From Mongoliimonas terrestris (GTDB lineage: Bacteria; Pseudomonadota; Alphaproteobacteria; Rhizobiales; Pleomorphomonadaceae): 64,000 nucleotides of DNA. The DNA is taken from NCBI RefSeq assembly GCF_001927285.1, contig NZ_MSIG01000001.1:310001-374000 (forward strand), in the 5' to 3' direction. This document shows positions 29,042-38,317 of the stretch, piece after piece (the first letter of the stretch is position 1; each line of letters starts with the position of its first letter). The notes beneath the pieces are model-generated. The model made no database searches. It worked only from the letters and a program-made list of their open reading frames with translations, and had not been told where the DNA came from. Made by a program: the position numbers and the translations under genes.

Positions 29042-30868
29042 ATGACCACCATCGGGGCGACGCTCGGCGCGGACGGACGGGCGGACTTCCGGATCTACGC
29101 GCCGGACCACCGGACGGCCGTGCTCGTGCTCGAAGACGGCGAGACGCCGATGACGGACGAGGGGAACGGCTGGTTCTCCGCCTCGATGCCCGGCCGGCGG
29201 GCGGGCGAGCGCTACGGCTTCCGGCTCGGCGACGACCCGGCCGTCCTGCCGGATCTCGCCTCCCGCCACCAGCCGGACGGGCCGCACGGGCGAAGCGCCC
29301 TCCTCGACCACGGCGCCTTCCGGTGGACCGACGGGGACTGGCGCGGCGTGCCGCTGTCCGACGCGGTGATCAGCGAGATCCACATCGGCACCTTCACGCC
29401 GGAAGGCACCTTTGCGGCGGCGGCGGACCGGCTGCCGCTCCTCGCCGAGGTCGGCATCACCGTCATCGAGGTGATGCCGCTGAACGACTTTCCCGGCCGG
29501 TTCGGCTGGGGCTACGACGGGGTCGGCTGGTTCGCGCCGGTCGGGATCCACGGCACGCCGGACGACCTGAAGCGCTTCGTCGACCGGGCGCACGGCCTCG
29601 GCCTCGCGGTCATCCTCGACGTGGTCTACAACCACCTCGGCCCGGACGGGCAGTATCACCGGCGCTACGCGGCGGGCCACTTCTCCACCCGCTACAAGAA
29701 CGAATGGGGCGACCCGCTGAACTTCGACGACGAAGGATCGGCCGGCATGCGGGCGTTGGTGGTGGAGAGCGCGGCCGCGTGGATCCGCGACTATCATGTC
29801 GACGGGCTGCGGTTCGACGCGACCCAGCAGATCTTCGACGCGAGCCCCGTCCACGTGGTGGCCGAGGCGGCTGCCGCCTGCCGGGCGGCGGCACCCGGCC
29901 GGCACCTCATCCTGCTGGCGGAGAACACGCCGCAGGACGTGACGGTGCTGGAGCCGGGTGACGCGGGGGGCCAGGGCCTCGACGCGCTCTGGAACGAGGA
30001 CTTCCAGCGGGCGGCGCGGATCGCCGTCACCGGCGAGCGCGACGCCTACTATTCGGACCTGGCCGGGTCGCCGGGCGAACTGGTGGCGGCGCTCCGCTGG
30101 GGCTTCCTCTACCACGGGCAGCGGTCCGCCTGGGACAAGGCCCCGCGCGGCACCAACGCCTTCCACGTGCCGCTCCACCGGTTCATCGCCTTCCTGGAGA
30201 ACCACGACCAGGTGGCGAACGCCCGGCGCGGCGACCGGCTCGCCCGGATCGGCGATCCGGCCATGCTGGCAGCTGTGACGACGCTGCTGCTCCTCGGCCC
30301 GCAGACGCCCATGCTGTTCCAGGGCCAGGAGTTCGGATCGAGCCGCCCGTTCGTGTTCTTCTGCGACCACCGGGGCGACCTCGCCGACGCGGTGCGGAAA
30401 GGCCGGAAGGGCTTTCTCGACCAGTTTCCCGCCGTCCGCCATGGCGCCATTCCGGACCCCTCTGCCGAGGCGACCTATCGGGCCTGCGGGCTCGACTGGG
30501 GCGAGCGGGACCGCAACGGCGCCCTGCTGGCGCTCCACCGGGACCTCCTGGCGCTGCGGCGCGACGATCCGGTGTTCACCGCGCCCGACACCGCGATCCA
30601 CGTGGCGAGCCCGATGGCGGACCTTGCGGTGATGCGCTGGTTCGGCGCCGGCGGGGCCGGGGACCGGCTGCTCCTCCTCAACGCCGGTCCGGGCCGGATC
30701 CTGGAGACGCTGGCGGAGCCCTTGTCGGCGCCGCGACCGGGCCGGCCGTGGCGGATGATCTTTTCCAGTGACGACGACGTTTATGGAGGGCGGGGCTCGG
30801 CGCCGGCGATCGACCCGGACGGCGTCTGGTCGCTGCCGGGGCGGAGCGCCGTGGTGATGGCGTCCTGA
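29042..30868 (+). CDS. treZ: Malto-oligosyltrehalose trehalohydrolase
   Basis: GH13 enzyme that releases trehalose from maltooligosyl-trehalose, the second step of the TreY-TreZ route from glycogen. The 608-residue product has an N-terminal E-set domain and the TreZ-type PLNDFPGRFGWGYDGVGWFAP. Catalytic positions are Asp259 (GLRFDATQQI), Glu294 (LLAENTPQ) and Asp389 (ENHDQVAN). AGGAAGGAG just before ATG 29042 fixes the start; the long upstream open frame is antisense to the kinase gene. TreY is not in the window. A 14-bp direct repeat (29000-29013 and 29018-29031) precedes the ribosome-binding site. An alpha-glucosidase gene follows after 108 bp. Confidence 0.9.
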   Translation: MTTIGATLGADGRADFRIYAPDHRTAVLVLEDGETPMTDEGNGWFSASMPGRRAGERYGFRLGDDPAVLPDLASRHQPDGPHGRSALLDHGAFRWTDGDWRGVPLSDAVISEIHIGTFTPEGTFAAAADRLPLLAEVGITVIEVMPLNDFPGRFGWGYDGVGWFAPVGIHGTPDDLKRFVDRAHGLGLAVILDVVYNHLGPDGQYHRRYAAGHFSTRYKNEWGDPLNFDDEGSAGMRALVVESAAAWIRDYHVDGLRFDATQQIFDASPVHVVAEAAAACRAAAPGRHLILLAENTPQDVTVLEPGDAGGQGLDALWNEDFQRAARIAVTGERDAYYSDLAGSPGELVAALRWGFLYHGQRSAWDKAPRGTNAFHVPLHRFIAFLENHDQVANARRGDRLARIGDPAMLAAVTTLLLLGPQTPMLFQGQEFGSSRPFVFFCDHRGDLADAVRKGRKGFLDQFPAVRHGAIPDPSAEATYRACGLDWGERDRNGALLALHRDLLALRRDDPVFTAPDTAIHVASPMADLAVMRWFGAGGAGDRLLLLNAGPGRILETLAEPLSAPRPGRPWRMIFSSDDDVYGGRGSAPAIDPDGVWSLPGRSAVVMAS

Positions 30869-30976
30869 CGCCGCGCGGCGGCGTTTCACTGGCCGCAACG
30901 TGGCGAGGCGCCATCCGCCGGGACCGGGCGTCGCGCCGCCGGGCCCCGATCGAGGCCAACGCAACGGGAGAACGTG

Positions 30977-32578
<1,602 letters not shown>

Positions 32579-32648
32579 CGGCGGGGCGCCGCGGATCGCC
32601 GCCGGCCGGGGAGGACCCGGCGGGCCGTGGCCGGCGGCGCCGTCGCGG

Positions 32649-33176
32649 TCAGGCGCCGGACGGGCGGTTCGGCCGACCGGCGCCGGGCGATGCGGTGTCG
32701 GACGGGCGCGCCGATCCGCCGGTGCCGCTGGCGGCGGACGACCCGGCGGAGCCGGCGGCGGTCGATCCCGAGCCGCTGGCGCCGGACGACCCGGTGCCGC
32801 TCGCGGCGGACGATCCGGAGGAGCGGACGGCGGCGGGCGAGCCGGCCGGGGCGGCCGGCATGGTGTCGCGCGCCCCGGTTCCGGGCGGAGGCCCGAAGCG
32901 GGCCGCGTAGTCCTTGGCGCTGACCACCTGCCAGCGGCCGTCGCCGGTCTCCGGCGCGCGGCCGTTCAGCCCCATCCAGGCGAGGGTGCCGCCGGCCGCG
33001 GCCCCGAGGAGGCCGAACAGGCCGCCGCGGCGGAGCCCCCAGTGGACCAGGAGGCCGCCGCCGAAGACGGCGGCCATGCGTTCGGTGCGGTCGAGCGGCG
33101 CCCCGCCGGAGGACGACGCGGACCGGGTGGGGGACGACGCGTCGCCGCCGGGGCGCGCGGTGGGATCGGATGCCAT
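32649..33176 (-). CDS. DUF2892-like membrane protein with Ser/Gly tail
   Basis: A 175-residue protein with a short Ser-rich N-terminus, then ERMAAVFGGGLLVHWGLRRGGLFGLLGAAAGGTLAW (residues 33-68), which resembles the two-helix DUF2892 membrane domain. After WQVVSAKDYAARFGPP comes a low-complexity tail of Ser, Gly, Ala and Thr containing repeats of SSAASGTG. ATG 33176 is supported by GGGAGA. Function is unknown. The opposite strand also reads open here, with an acidic Pro-rich repeat, but only the minus frame has a family-like domain. It is convergent with the GH13 gene. Confidence 0.7.
   Translation of the reverse strand: MASDPTARPGGDASSPTRSASSSGGAPLDRTERMAAVFGGGLLVHWGLRRGGLFGLLGAAAGGTLAWMGLNGRAPETGDGRWQVVSAKDYAARFGPPPGTGARDTMPAAPAGSPAAVRSSGSSAASGTGSSGASGSGSTAAGSAGSSAASGTGGSARPSDTASPGAGRPNRPSGA
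32719..32818. repeat. Degenerate tandem repeats in coding tail
   Basis: Three imperfect copies of a 25-28 bp unit, roughly CCGGTGCCGCTSGCGGCGGACG then AYCCGG, begin at 32719, about 32770 and 32791. They encode the Ser/Ala/Gly repeats at the C-terminus of the DUF2892-like protein and could vary in copy number. Confidence 0.6.
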
Positions 33177-33812
33177 GATGGGTGTCTCCCGCTCTGCCGG
33201 GCCCGCACGAAGCACCGGGCCGGTCGCGGACAAAATCCGCCCGCGCGGACAGAACCCGCCCATCCCCCCGAGGTTCCGGTGTGGTTCCGGTGTGGGTTCC
33301 GGGGCGATACCGGGCGAGGGGAGCGCCGGCGCGGCCTCCGGTCGGACCGCGGCGATCCGGATGCGCGCCGCATGCGGAGCTTTTCCTGATATTTCAGGCA
33401 CAAGCTGCGTGAAATTGCCGAACCATACGCAGTTCTTCCGCCGTGCCGGCGTCCGGATCATCCGTTCTGGGCATGACATCCGGCTCGATCTTCACGTTCA
33501 GTACCGGGCGTTCAAGTTGTTTTTCAATGACGACGTCCCGAGCGGTGAATTCTACACGGCCGTCGTGCCGACGCGTGACTGGGAACGGTCGAGTCAACCG
33601 GTTCATCTATAAAAGAAATTAACCTGTCGCTGCCACCCTGCCCGTCTTGGTTGGTCTCCTCGTCGGCATGCCGCCCCGCGCGGTGCGGCCCTTGGAGACC
33701 CCACGGGCGGTCCTCAAGCGTCCGCCCGCCCGACGGAGCCGGCATCCGCGCCGGCCCCGGTTGGCCGACCGGGCCCGCCCGGGTGAGGGCGAGAAGGACG
33801 AGAAGGTACGCC
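33177..33812 (+). other. Long upstream region of the rpf-like operon
   Basis: No gene can be supported in these 636 bp. The stretch 33370-33640 is noticeably richer in A+T than its surroundings. It contains TATAAAAGAAATTAACC at 33608-33624, which includes a possible -10 (TATAAA) and a TTAACC half-site of the CtrA type (TATA-N7-TTAACC). A 70-codon minus-strand frame (33394-33606) lacks a ribosome-binding site and was not called. Confidence 0.4.
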
Positions 33813-36017
33813 ATGACGACCATCGTCATCGTCGATGACCAGATCACCAACCAGAAGATCTTCGCCAAGATGGCGGCCACCATCGAGCCGGGCGTGGCGG
33901 TGGTGACGTTCGGCGACGCGCGCGAGGCGCTGGCCTACGTGACCGCCAACGTGCCGGACCTGGTGGTGACCGACTACGAGATGCCGCACACCAACGGCGC
34001 CGACTTCATCGGCCGCATGCGCGCCGTGCCGGACCTTGCCGACGTGCCGGTGATCGTCGTCACGGTGTTCGAGGAACGCTCCTTCCGCCTCGCCGCCCTC
34101 GACGCGGGCGCCACCGACTTCCTGCAGAGCCCGGTGGACCGGCGCGAGTTCGCCGCCCGCGCCCGCAACCTTCTGAAGCTGCGCCGCCAGCAGCAGGAGC
34201 TGGAGACCCGCGCCGTCACGCTGGAGAAGCGCCTGCACGAGAGCGAGCGCACCCTGGAGCGGGCGATCCGCGATTCCAGCGAGCGGCTGGCCCAGGTGAT
34301 CGACACCGTGCCCGCCATGGTGAGCGCCACCGACCGGTTCGGCCGGCTGCTCTTCATGAACGGCTTCCAGGCCCGCCTGATCGGCGTCGACCCGGACGCG
34401 GTCGCCGGCCGCCGGCTGACCGAGATCCACGGCGAGGAGAAGGGCGAGCGCGCCGCCGCCCTCGACCGCATGGTAATGGGCAAGGGCGAGGCGATCCGCA
34501 ACCTGGAGGAGGAGGTGATCGACGCGGACGGCATCCGCCGCTGGTTCCTGACCTCCAAGTCGCCGCTCCGCGACGCTTTCGACCGCATCGCCGGGGTGGT
34601 GACCTCGTCGCTGGAGATCACCGAGCGCAAGGCGACGGAGACCCACCTCCACTACATCGCCCACCACGACCCGCTGACCGGGCTGCCGAACCGCACCGCC
34701 CTCACGGCGCGGCTGCGCCTGGAGGTGGCCCGCGCCCGGCGCGGCGAGCGCACCTTCGCGCTCCACCTGATCGACCTCGACCAGTTCAAGGGCGTCAACG
34801 ACGTGCTCGGCCACCCGGTGGGGGATTCCCTGCTCGGCCTGGTGGCGGACCGGCTGCGCGGCCTGGAGGGCGAGGCCTGCGTGGTCTCGCGCCTCGGCGG
34901 CGACGAGTTCGCCGTCCTGCAGACGAACATCGCCCACATGGACGCGGCCGCCGACCTCGGCCGGACCATCTGCGCGCTGATCGGCCAGCCTTTCCGCATC
35001 AACGAGACGCCGATCAGCACCTCGGCGAGCGTCGGCATCGCGGTCTTCCCGCACGACGGCACGGACTACGAGGAGCTGTTCCGCAACGCGGACCTCGCCA
35101 TGTACCGGGCCAAGGGCTCCGGCGGCGGCCGCTACTGCTTCTACGCCTCCGACATGTCGCTGATCGTCCGCCAGTCGGCGGTGCTCGACCAGGCGCTGCG
35201 CGACGCCCTGGAGCGCGACGAGTTCCGGCTCTACTACCAGCCGCAGGTGGACGCCCGGACGAACGCCATCGTGGGCGCCGAGGCGCTGATCCGCTGGCAG
35301 CGGCCGGACGGGCGCATCGAGACGCCGGTGAGCTTCCTGCGCCGCGCGGAGGAGAACGGCATGATGCTGCCGATCTCCGCCTTCGTGATGCGCGAGGCCT
35401 GCCGCCAGGCGGCCGAATGGCGGCGCATGGGCCTGCCGCCCCTGCGCATGAGCATCAACGTCTCGCCGGTGCAGTTCCAGGGCCGCAGCCTGCCCCTGCA
35501 GATCGCCTCGCTGATCGGGGAGACCGGCATCGACCCGCGCCTTCTCGACCTGGAGCTCACCGAAACCACGGTGATGGACGACCTGGAGGCGGTGGCCGAG
35601 CAGCTGTCGGAGATCCGCCAGCTCGGCGTCACCATCTCGATCGACGACTTCGGCACCGGCTTCTCCTCGCTCGCCTATGTGAAGCGCTTCCCGGCGGACC
35701 GGCTGAAGATCGACCAGTCCTTCGTGCGCGACCTGATCGACGATCCGAGCGACGCCGCCATCGTGCGGGCGATCGTCAACCTCGGCCACAGCCTCGGCAT
35801 GACCGTGGTGGCCGAGGGGGTGGAGACGGAGGCCCAGGCCGAGCGGCTGCGCGAGGAGCGCTGCGACGAGCTGCAGGGCTACCACTTCGGCCGTCCGGTG
35901 CCGCCGGACGCCTTCACGGCCCTGTTCGGCCGGGCTTCCACGGCCCGGGAAGGGGCCGGCGGGACCGGCGCGGCCCGGGGAGGAAGCGGCGCGGCCTTCG
36001 GGGGGACCGGCCGATGA
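33813..36017 (+). CDS. REC-PAS-GGDEF-EAL regulator in rpfG position
   Basis: Cyclic di-GMP regulator of 734 residues. Receiver domain, residues 1-120, with acceptor Asp54 (VVTDYEMPH). The usual active-site Lys before Pro is replaced: DFLQSPVD instead of D-F-L-x-K-P. A PAS domain spans about 165-280 after a coiled coil. GGDEF is intact at 362-366 (SRLGGDEFAVL), but no RxxD inhibitory site precedes it. EAL is intact at 490-492, with the family's metal and catalytic residues (ELTET, DDFGTGFSS, DRLKID, AEGVET, LQGYHF) present. The receiver-to-linker stretch (ARARNLLKLRRQQQ) resembles RpfG, but there is no HD-GYP domain. Its stop overlaps the RpfC-like start by four bases, so it is probably the phosphorelay target. 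Confidence 0.93.
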   Translation: MTTIVIVDDQITNQKIFAKMAATIEPGVAVVTFGDAREALAYVTANVPDLVVTDYEMPHTNGADFIGRMRAVPDLADVPVIVVTVFEERSFRLAALDAGATDFLQSPVDRREFAARARNLLKLRRQQQELETRAVTLEKRLHESERTLERAIRDSSERLAQVIDTVPAMVSATDRFGRLLFMNGFQARLIGVDPDAVAGRRLTEIHGEEKGERAAALDRMVMGKGEAIRNLEEEVIDADGIRRWFLTSKSPLRDAFDRIAGVVTSSLEITERKATETHLHYIAHHDPLTGLPNRTALTARLRLEVARARRGERTFALHLIDLDQFKGVNDVLGHPVGDSLLGLVADRLRGLEGEACVVSRLGGDEFAVLQTNIAHMDAAADLGRTICALIGQPFRINETPISTSASVGIAVFPHDGTDYEELFRNADLAMYRAKGSGGGRYCFYASDMSLIVRQSAVLDQALRDALERDEFRLYYQPQVDARTNAIVGAEALIRWQRPDGRIETPVSFLRRAEENGMMLPISAFVMREACRQAAEWRRMGLPPLRMSINVSPVQFQGRSLPLQIASLIGETGIDPRLLDLELTETTVMDDLEAVAEQLSEIRQLGVTISIDDFGTGFSSLAYVKRFPADRLKIDQSFVRDLIDDPSDAAIVRAIVNLGHSLGMTVVAEGVETEAQAERLREERCDELQGYHFGRPVPPDAFTALFGRASTAREGAGGTGAARGGSGAAFGGTGR

Positions 36018-38194
36018 CCACTGCCCGGCTTCGGTCGCTCCGGTCGCTGTCGGTCGGCCTCGGCCGCATCCGCCGCCGGCTGCGCCAGCGGCCGGACAGC
36101 GAGCACGAGATGACGCTGAACCGGCTGGCCTTCGCCGGCCTGGTGGTCGGCTGGCTCGGCGCCGGCACGGCGCTCGGCAACGCCGGCGCGGCCGCCATGC
36201 TGGACCAGACCGCCTGGGTGTTCGCGGTCTATTTCGCCGTCGCCATCGGCATCTTCGTCCACATCCTCGCCCTGCCCGCCGTGTCGGTGGCCCGGCGCCT
36301 GTTCGCCATGGTGGCGGACTTCACCATGATCTCGGTCGCCGCGACCGCGGGCGGCGACGCCAGCGGCTTCTTCTATCCGCTCTACCTCTGGACCGTGTTC
36401 GGCAACGGCTTCCGCTTCGGCATCCCCTACCTGCACGCCTCCATGATCATCGCCCTCGTGGGGCTCGTCACGGCCCTGGAGGAGACCGGCTACTGGCTGG
36501 AGCACGTGGGCATGACGATCGGCATGCTGGCCGGGCTCGTCATCCTGCCGCTCTACGCCGGCGTGCTGATCCGCAAGCTGCAGGAGGCCAAACGGGCCGC
36601 CGAGGCGGCGAGCCAGGCCAAGAGCCTGTTCCTCGCCAGCGTCGGCCACGAGCTGCGCACGCCGCTGAACGCGGTGATCGGCCTCTCCGACCTCCTCGGC
36701 CGGGAGCAGCTCACCCGCTCGCAGGCCGAGATGGTGGACACGATCGCCGCGTCGGGCCGCTCGCTCCTCTCGCTCATCAACGCGCTCCTCGACTTCTCGC
36801 GCCTGGAAGCCGGGCGGATGCCGTCGACCCTCTCCCACTTCGCGCTCGCCGAGATGGTGGGCCGCGTCGGCGCCATGCTCCGGGTGGAAGCCGAGCGCAA
36901 GGGGCTGACCTTCGACGTGGACATCGCCCCGGACGTGCCGGCCTATCTTTCCGCCGACGAGCGCCACATCGAGGAGGTGTTGATCAATCTTGCCGCCAAC
37001 GCGGTGAAGTTCACCGCGGAAGGCCGGGTGGCGATCACGGTGGAGCGCGTCGACGAGACGGCGGACGCCGCCCGCGCGCGGCTGCGCTTTTCGGTTTCGG
37101 ACACCGGCATCGGCATCGCGCCGGAAGCCCAGGAGCGGGTGTTCGAGCGCTTCACCCAGGCGGACGAGACCATCATCGACCGCTTCGGCGGCACCGGCCT
37201 CGGCCTTGCGATCTGCCGCCAGCTGGTGGACCTGATGGGCGGCCGGATCGGGCTCGTCAGCGCGCTCGGGCGCGGCAGCACCTTCTTCTTCGAGCTCGAC
37301 GTGACGGTCGCCGCGGCAGCGGCGGCCACCGCGGCCACCGCCATGCCGGACCTGCCGGAGCTGCCCTCGCTCGCCGTTCTGGTGGCGGAGGACAACCGCA
37401 CCAACCAGATGGTGATCTGCAAGATGCTGGAGGCCGCCGGCCACCGGCCGACCACCGCCGACGACGGCGAGATGGCGCTGACCTATCTGCGCGAGCAGAC
37501 CTTCGACGTGGTGCTGATGGACGTCAACATGCCGGTGCTGAACGGCATCGAGGCGACCAAGCTGTGGCGCTTCATGTCGCTCGGCCGGCCGCGCATCCCG
37601 ATCGTGGCGCTGACCGCCGACGCCACCCCGGAGGCGCGTGCCCGCTGCCTGGACGCCGGCATGGACGCCTGCGCCACCAAGCCGATCGACGGCCGCCGGC
37701 TGATCGAGGTGATCGCCTCGGTGCTGCCGGCGCTTGCGGTGCCGCGCGCCGCCGACGCGCCGGATGCCGCCGGGCCCATCGACGTGTTGGAGGACATGGT
37801 GGCGACGGCGGCGCGGGTGCCGCTCGGCCGTCCGCTGGACGAGAGCAAGCTCGACGACCTGGAGCGGCTGGGCGGCACGGAGTTCGTGACCGACCTTGCC
37901 CGCGAGTTCATCCGCGAGGCCGAGCGGCTGGTCGGCGACCTCGGCGACGCGGTCGCCCGCGACGACGTCTACGCCTTCCGGGCGCTCGCCCATGCGCTGC
38001 GCAGCGCCGCCGCCAACGTGGGCGCGGAGGGCCTGTTCGAGCTCTGCCTCTCCTGGCGGGAGATGGACGCGGGGACGCTTGCCCGCGACGGGGAGCGCCA
38101 CGTGCGCACCCTGGAGAGCGTGTTCGCCGACGCCCGGAGCGCCCTGGAGGCCCATGTGCGGGCGTTCGGCGCCCGCGACTGGGTGGCCTCCTGA
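36014..38194 (+). CDS. rpfC: RpfC-type hybrid histidine kinase, DSF sensor
   Basis: Hybrid kinase of 726 residues in RpfC order: N-terminal membrane sensor, HisKA (His212, SVGHELRTPLN), HATPase, REC (Asp503, VLMDVNMPVLNG) and Hpt (His660, LAHALRSAAANVGA). The N-terminus RQRPDSEHEMTLNR, just before the first membrane helix, recalls the DSEHE-containing segment of Xanthomonas RpfC near its signal-sensing region. FYPLYLWTVFGNGFRFGIPYL resembles the RpfC PLY-W-GNG-RYG stretch. About five membrane helices precede residue 180. Comparison is from memory. ATG 36014 overlaps the preceding stop. Convergent with the RpfF-like gene, as in Xanthomonas. Confidence 0.88.
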   Translation: MTTARLRSLRSLSVGLGRIRRRLRQRPDSEHEMTLNRLAFAGLVVGWLGAGTALGNAGAAAMLDQTAWVFAVYFAVAIGIFVHILALPAVSVARRLFAMVADFTMISVAATAGGDASGFFYPLYLWTVFGNGFRFGIPYLHASMIIALVGLVTALEETGYWLEHVGMTIGMLAGLVILPLYAGVLIRKLQEAKRAAEAASQAKSLFLASVGHELRTPLNAVIGLSDLLGREQLTRSQAEMVDTIAASGRSLLSLINALLDFSRLEAGRMPSTLSHFALAEMVGRVGAMLRVEAERKGLTFDVDIAPDVPAYLSADERHIEEVLINLAANAVKFTAEGRVAITVERVDETADAARARLRFSVSDTGIGIAPEAQERVFERFTQADETIIDRFGGTGLGLAICRQLVDLMGGRIGLVSALGRGSTFFFELDVTVAAAAAATAATAMPDLPELPSLAVLVAEDNRTNQMVICKMLEAAGHRPTTADDGEMALTYLREQTFDVVLMDVNMPVLNGIEATKLWRFMSLGRPRIPIVALTADATPEARARCLDAGMDACATKPIDGRRLIEVIASVLPALAVPRAADAPDAAGPIDVLEDMVATAARVPLGRPLDESKLDDLERLGGTEFVTDLAREFIREAERLVGDLGDAVARDDVYAFRALAHALRSAAANVGAEGLFELCLSWREMDAGTLARDGERHVRTLESVFADARSALEAHVRAFGARDWVAS

Positions 38195-38284
38195 CGATGG
38201 CCTCCTGACGGTGGGCGCCCGTCGGTCCCGGCGCGTTTCGGGCCGACCGGCCGCCGCCCGTTCGGGCCTGCCTGCGCCCGGTGG

Positions 38285-38302
38285 GTCCCGACAGGTCGGG
38301 AC
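38285..38302. terminator. Hairpin between convergent rpfC and rpfF
   Basis: A perfect 8-bp inverted repeat (GTCCCGAC-AG-GTCGGGAC) lies midway between the two convergent stops. There is no T tract. It is a likely shared terminator or mRNA 3' end stabiliser. Confidence 0.45.
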
Positions 38303-38317
38303 GCACCGGGCTCGGTA

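Noticed and set aside
32620..32910. Acidic Asp/Pro repeat peptide on the plus strand
   Set aside because: It is the opposite reading of the Ser/Gly/Ala repeat in the DUF2892-like gene; no start or family supports it.
33394..33606. A 70-codon minus-strand frame in the AT-rich region
   Set aside because: It has no ribosome-binding site, no domain, and lies in a probable promoter region.
38180..38217. Repeated TGGCCTCCTGACG at the rpfC stop
   Set aside because: A short local duplication that provides two stop codons; no functional signal.
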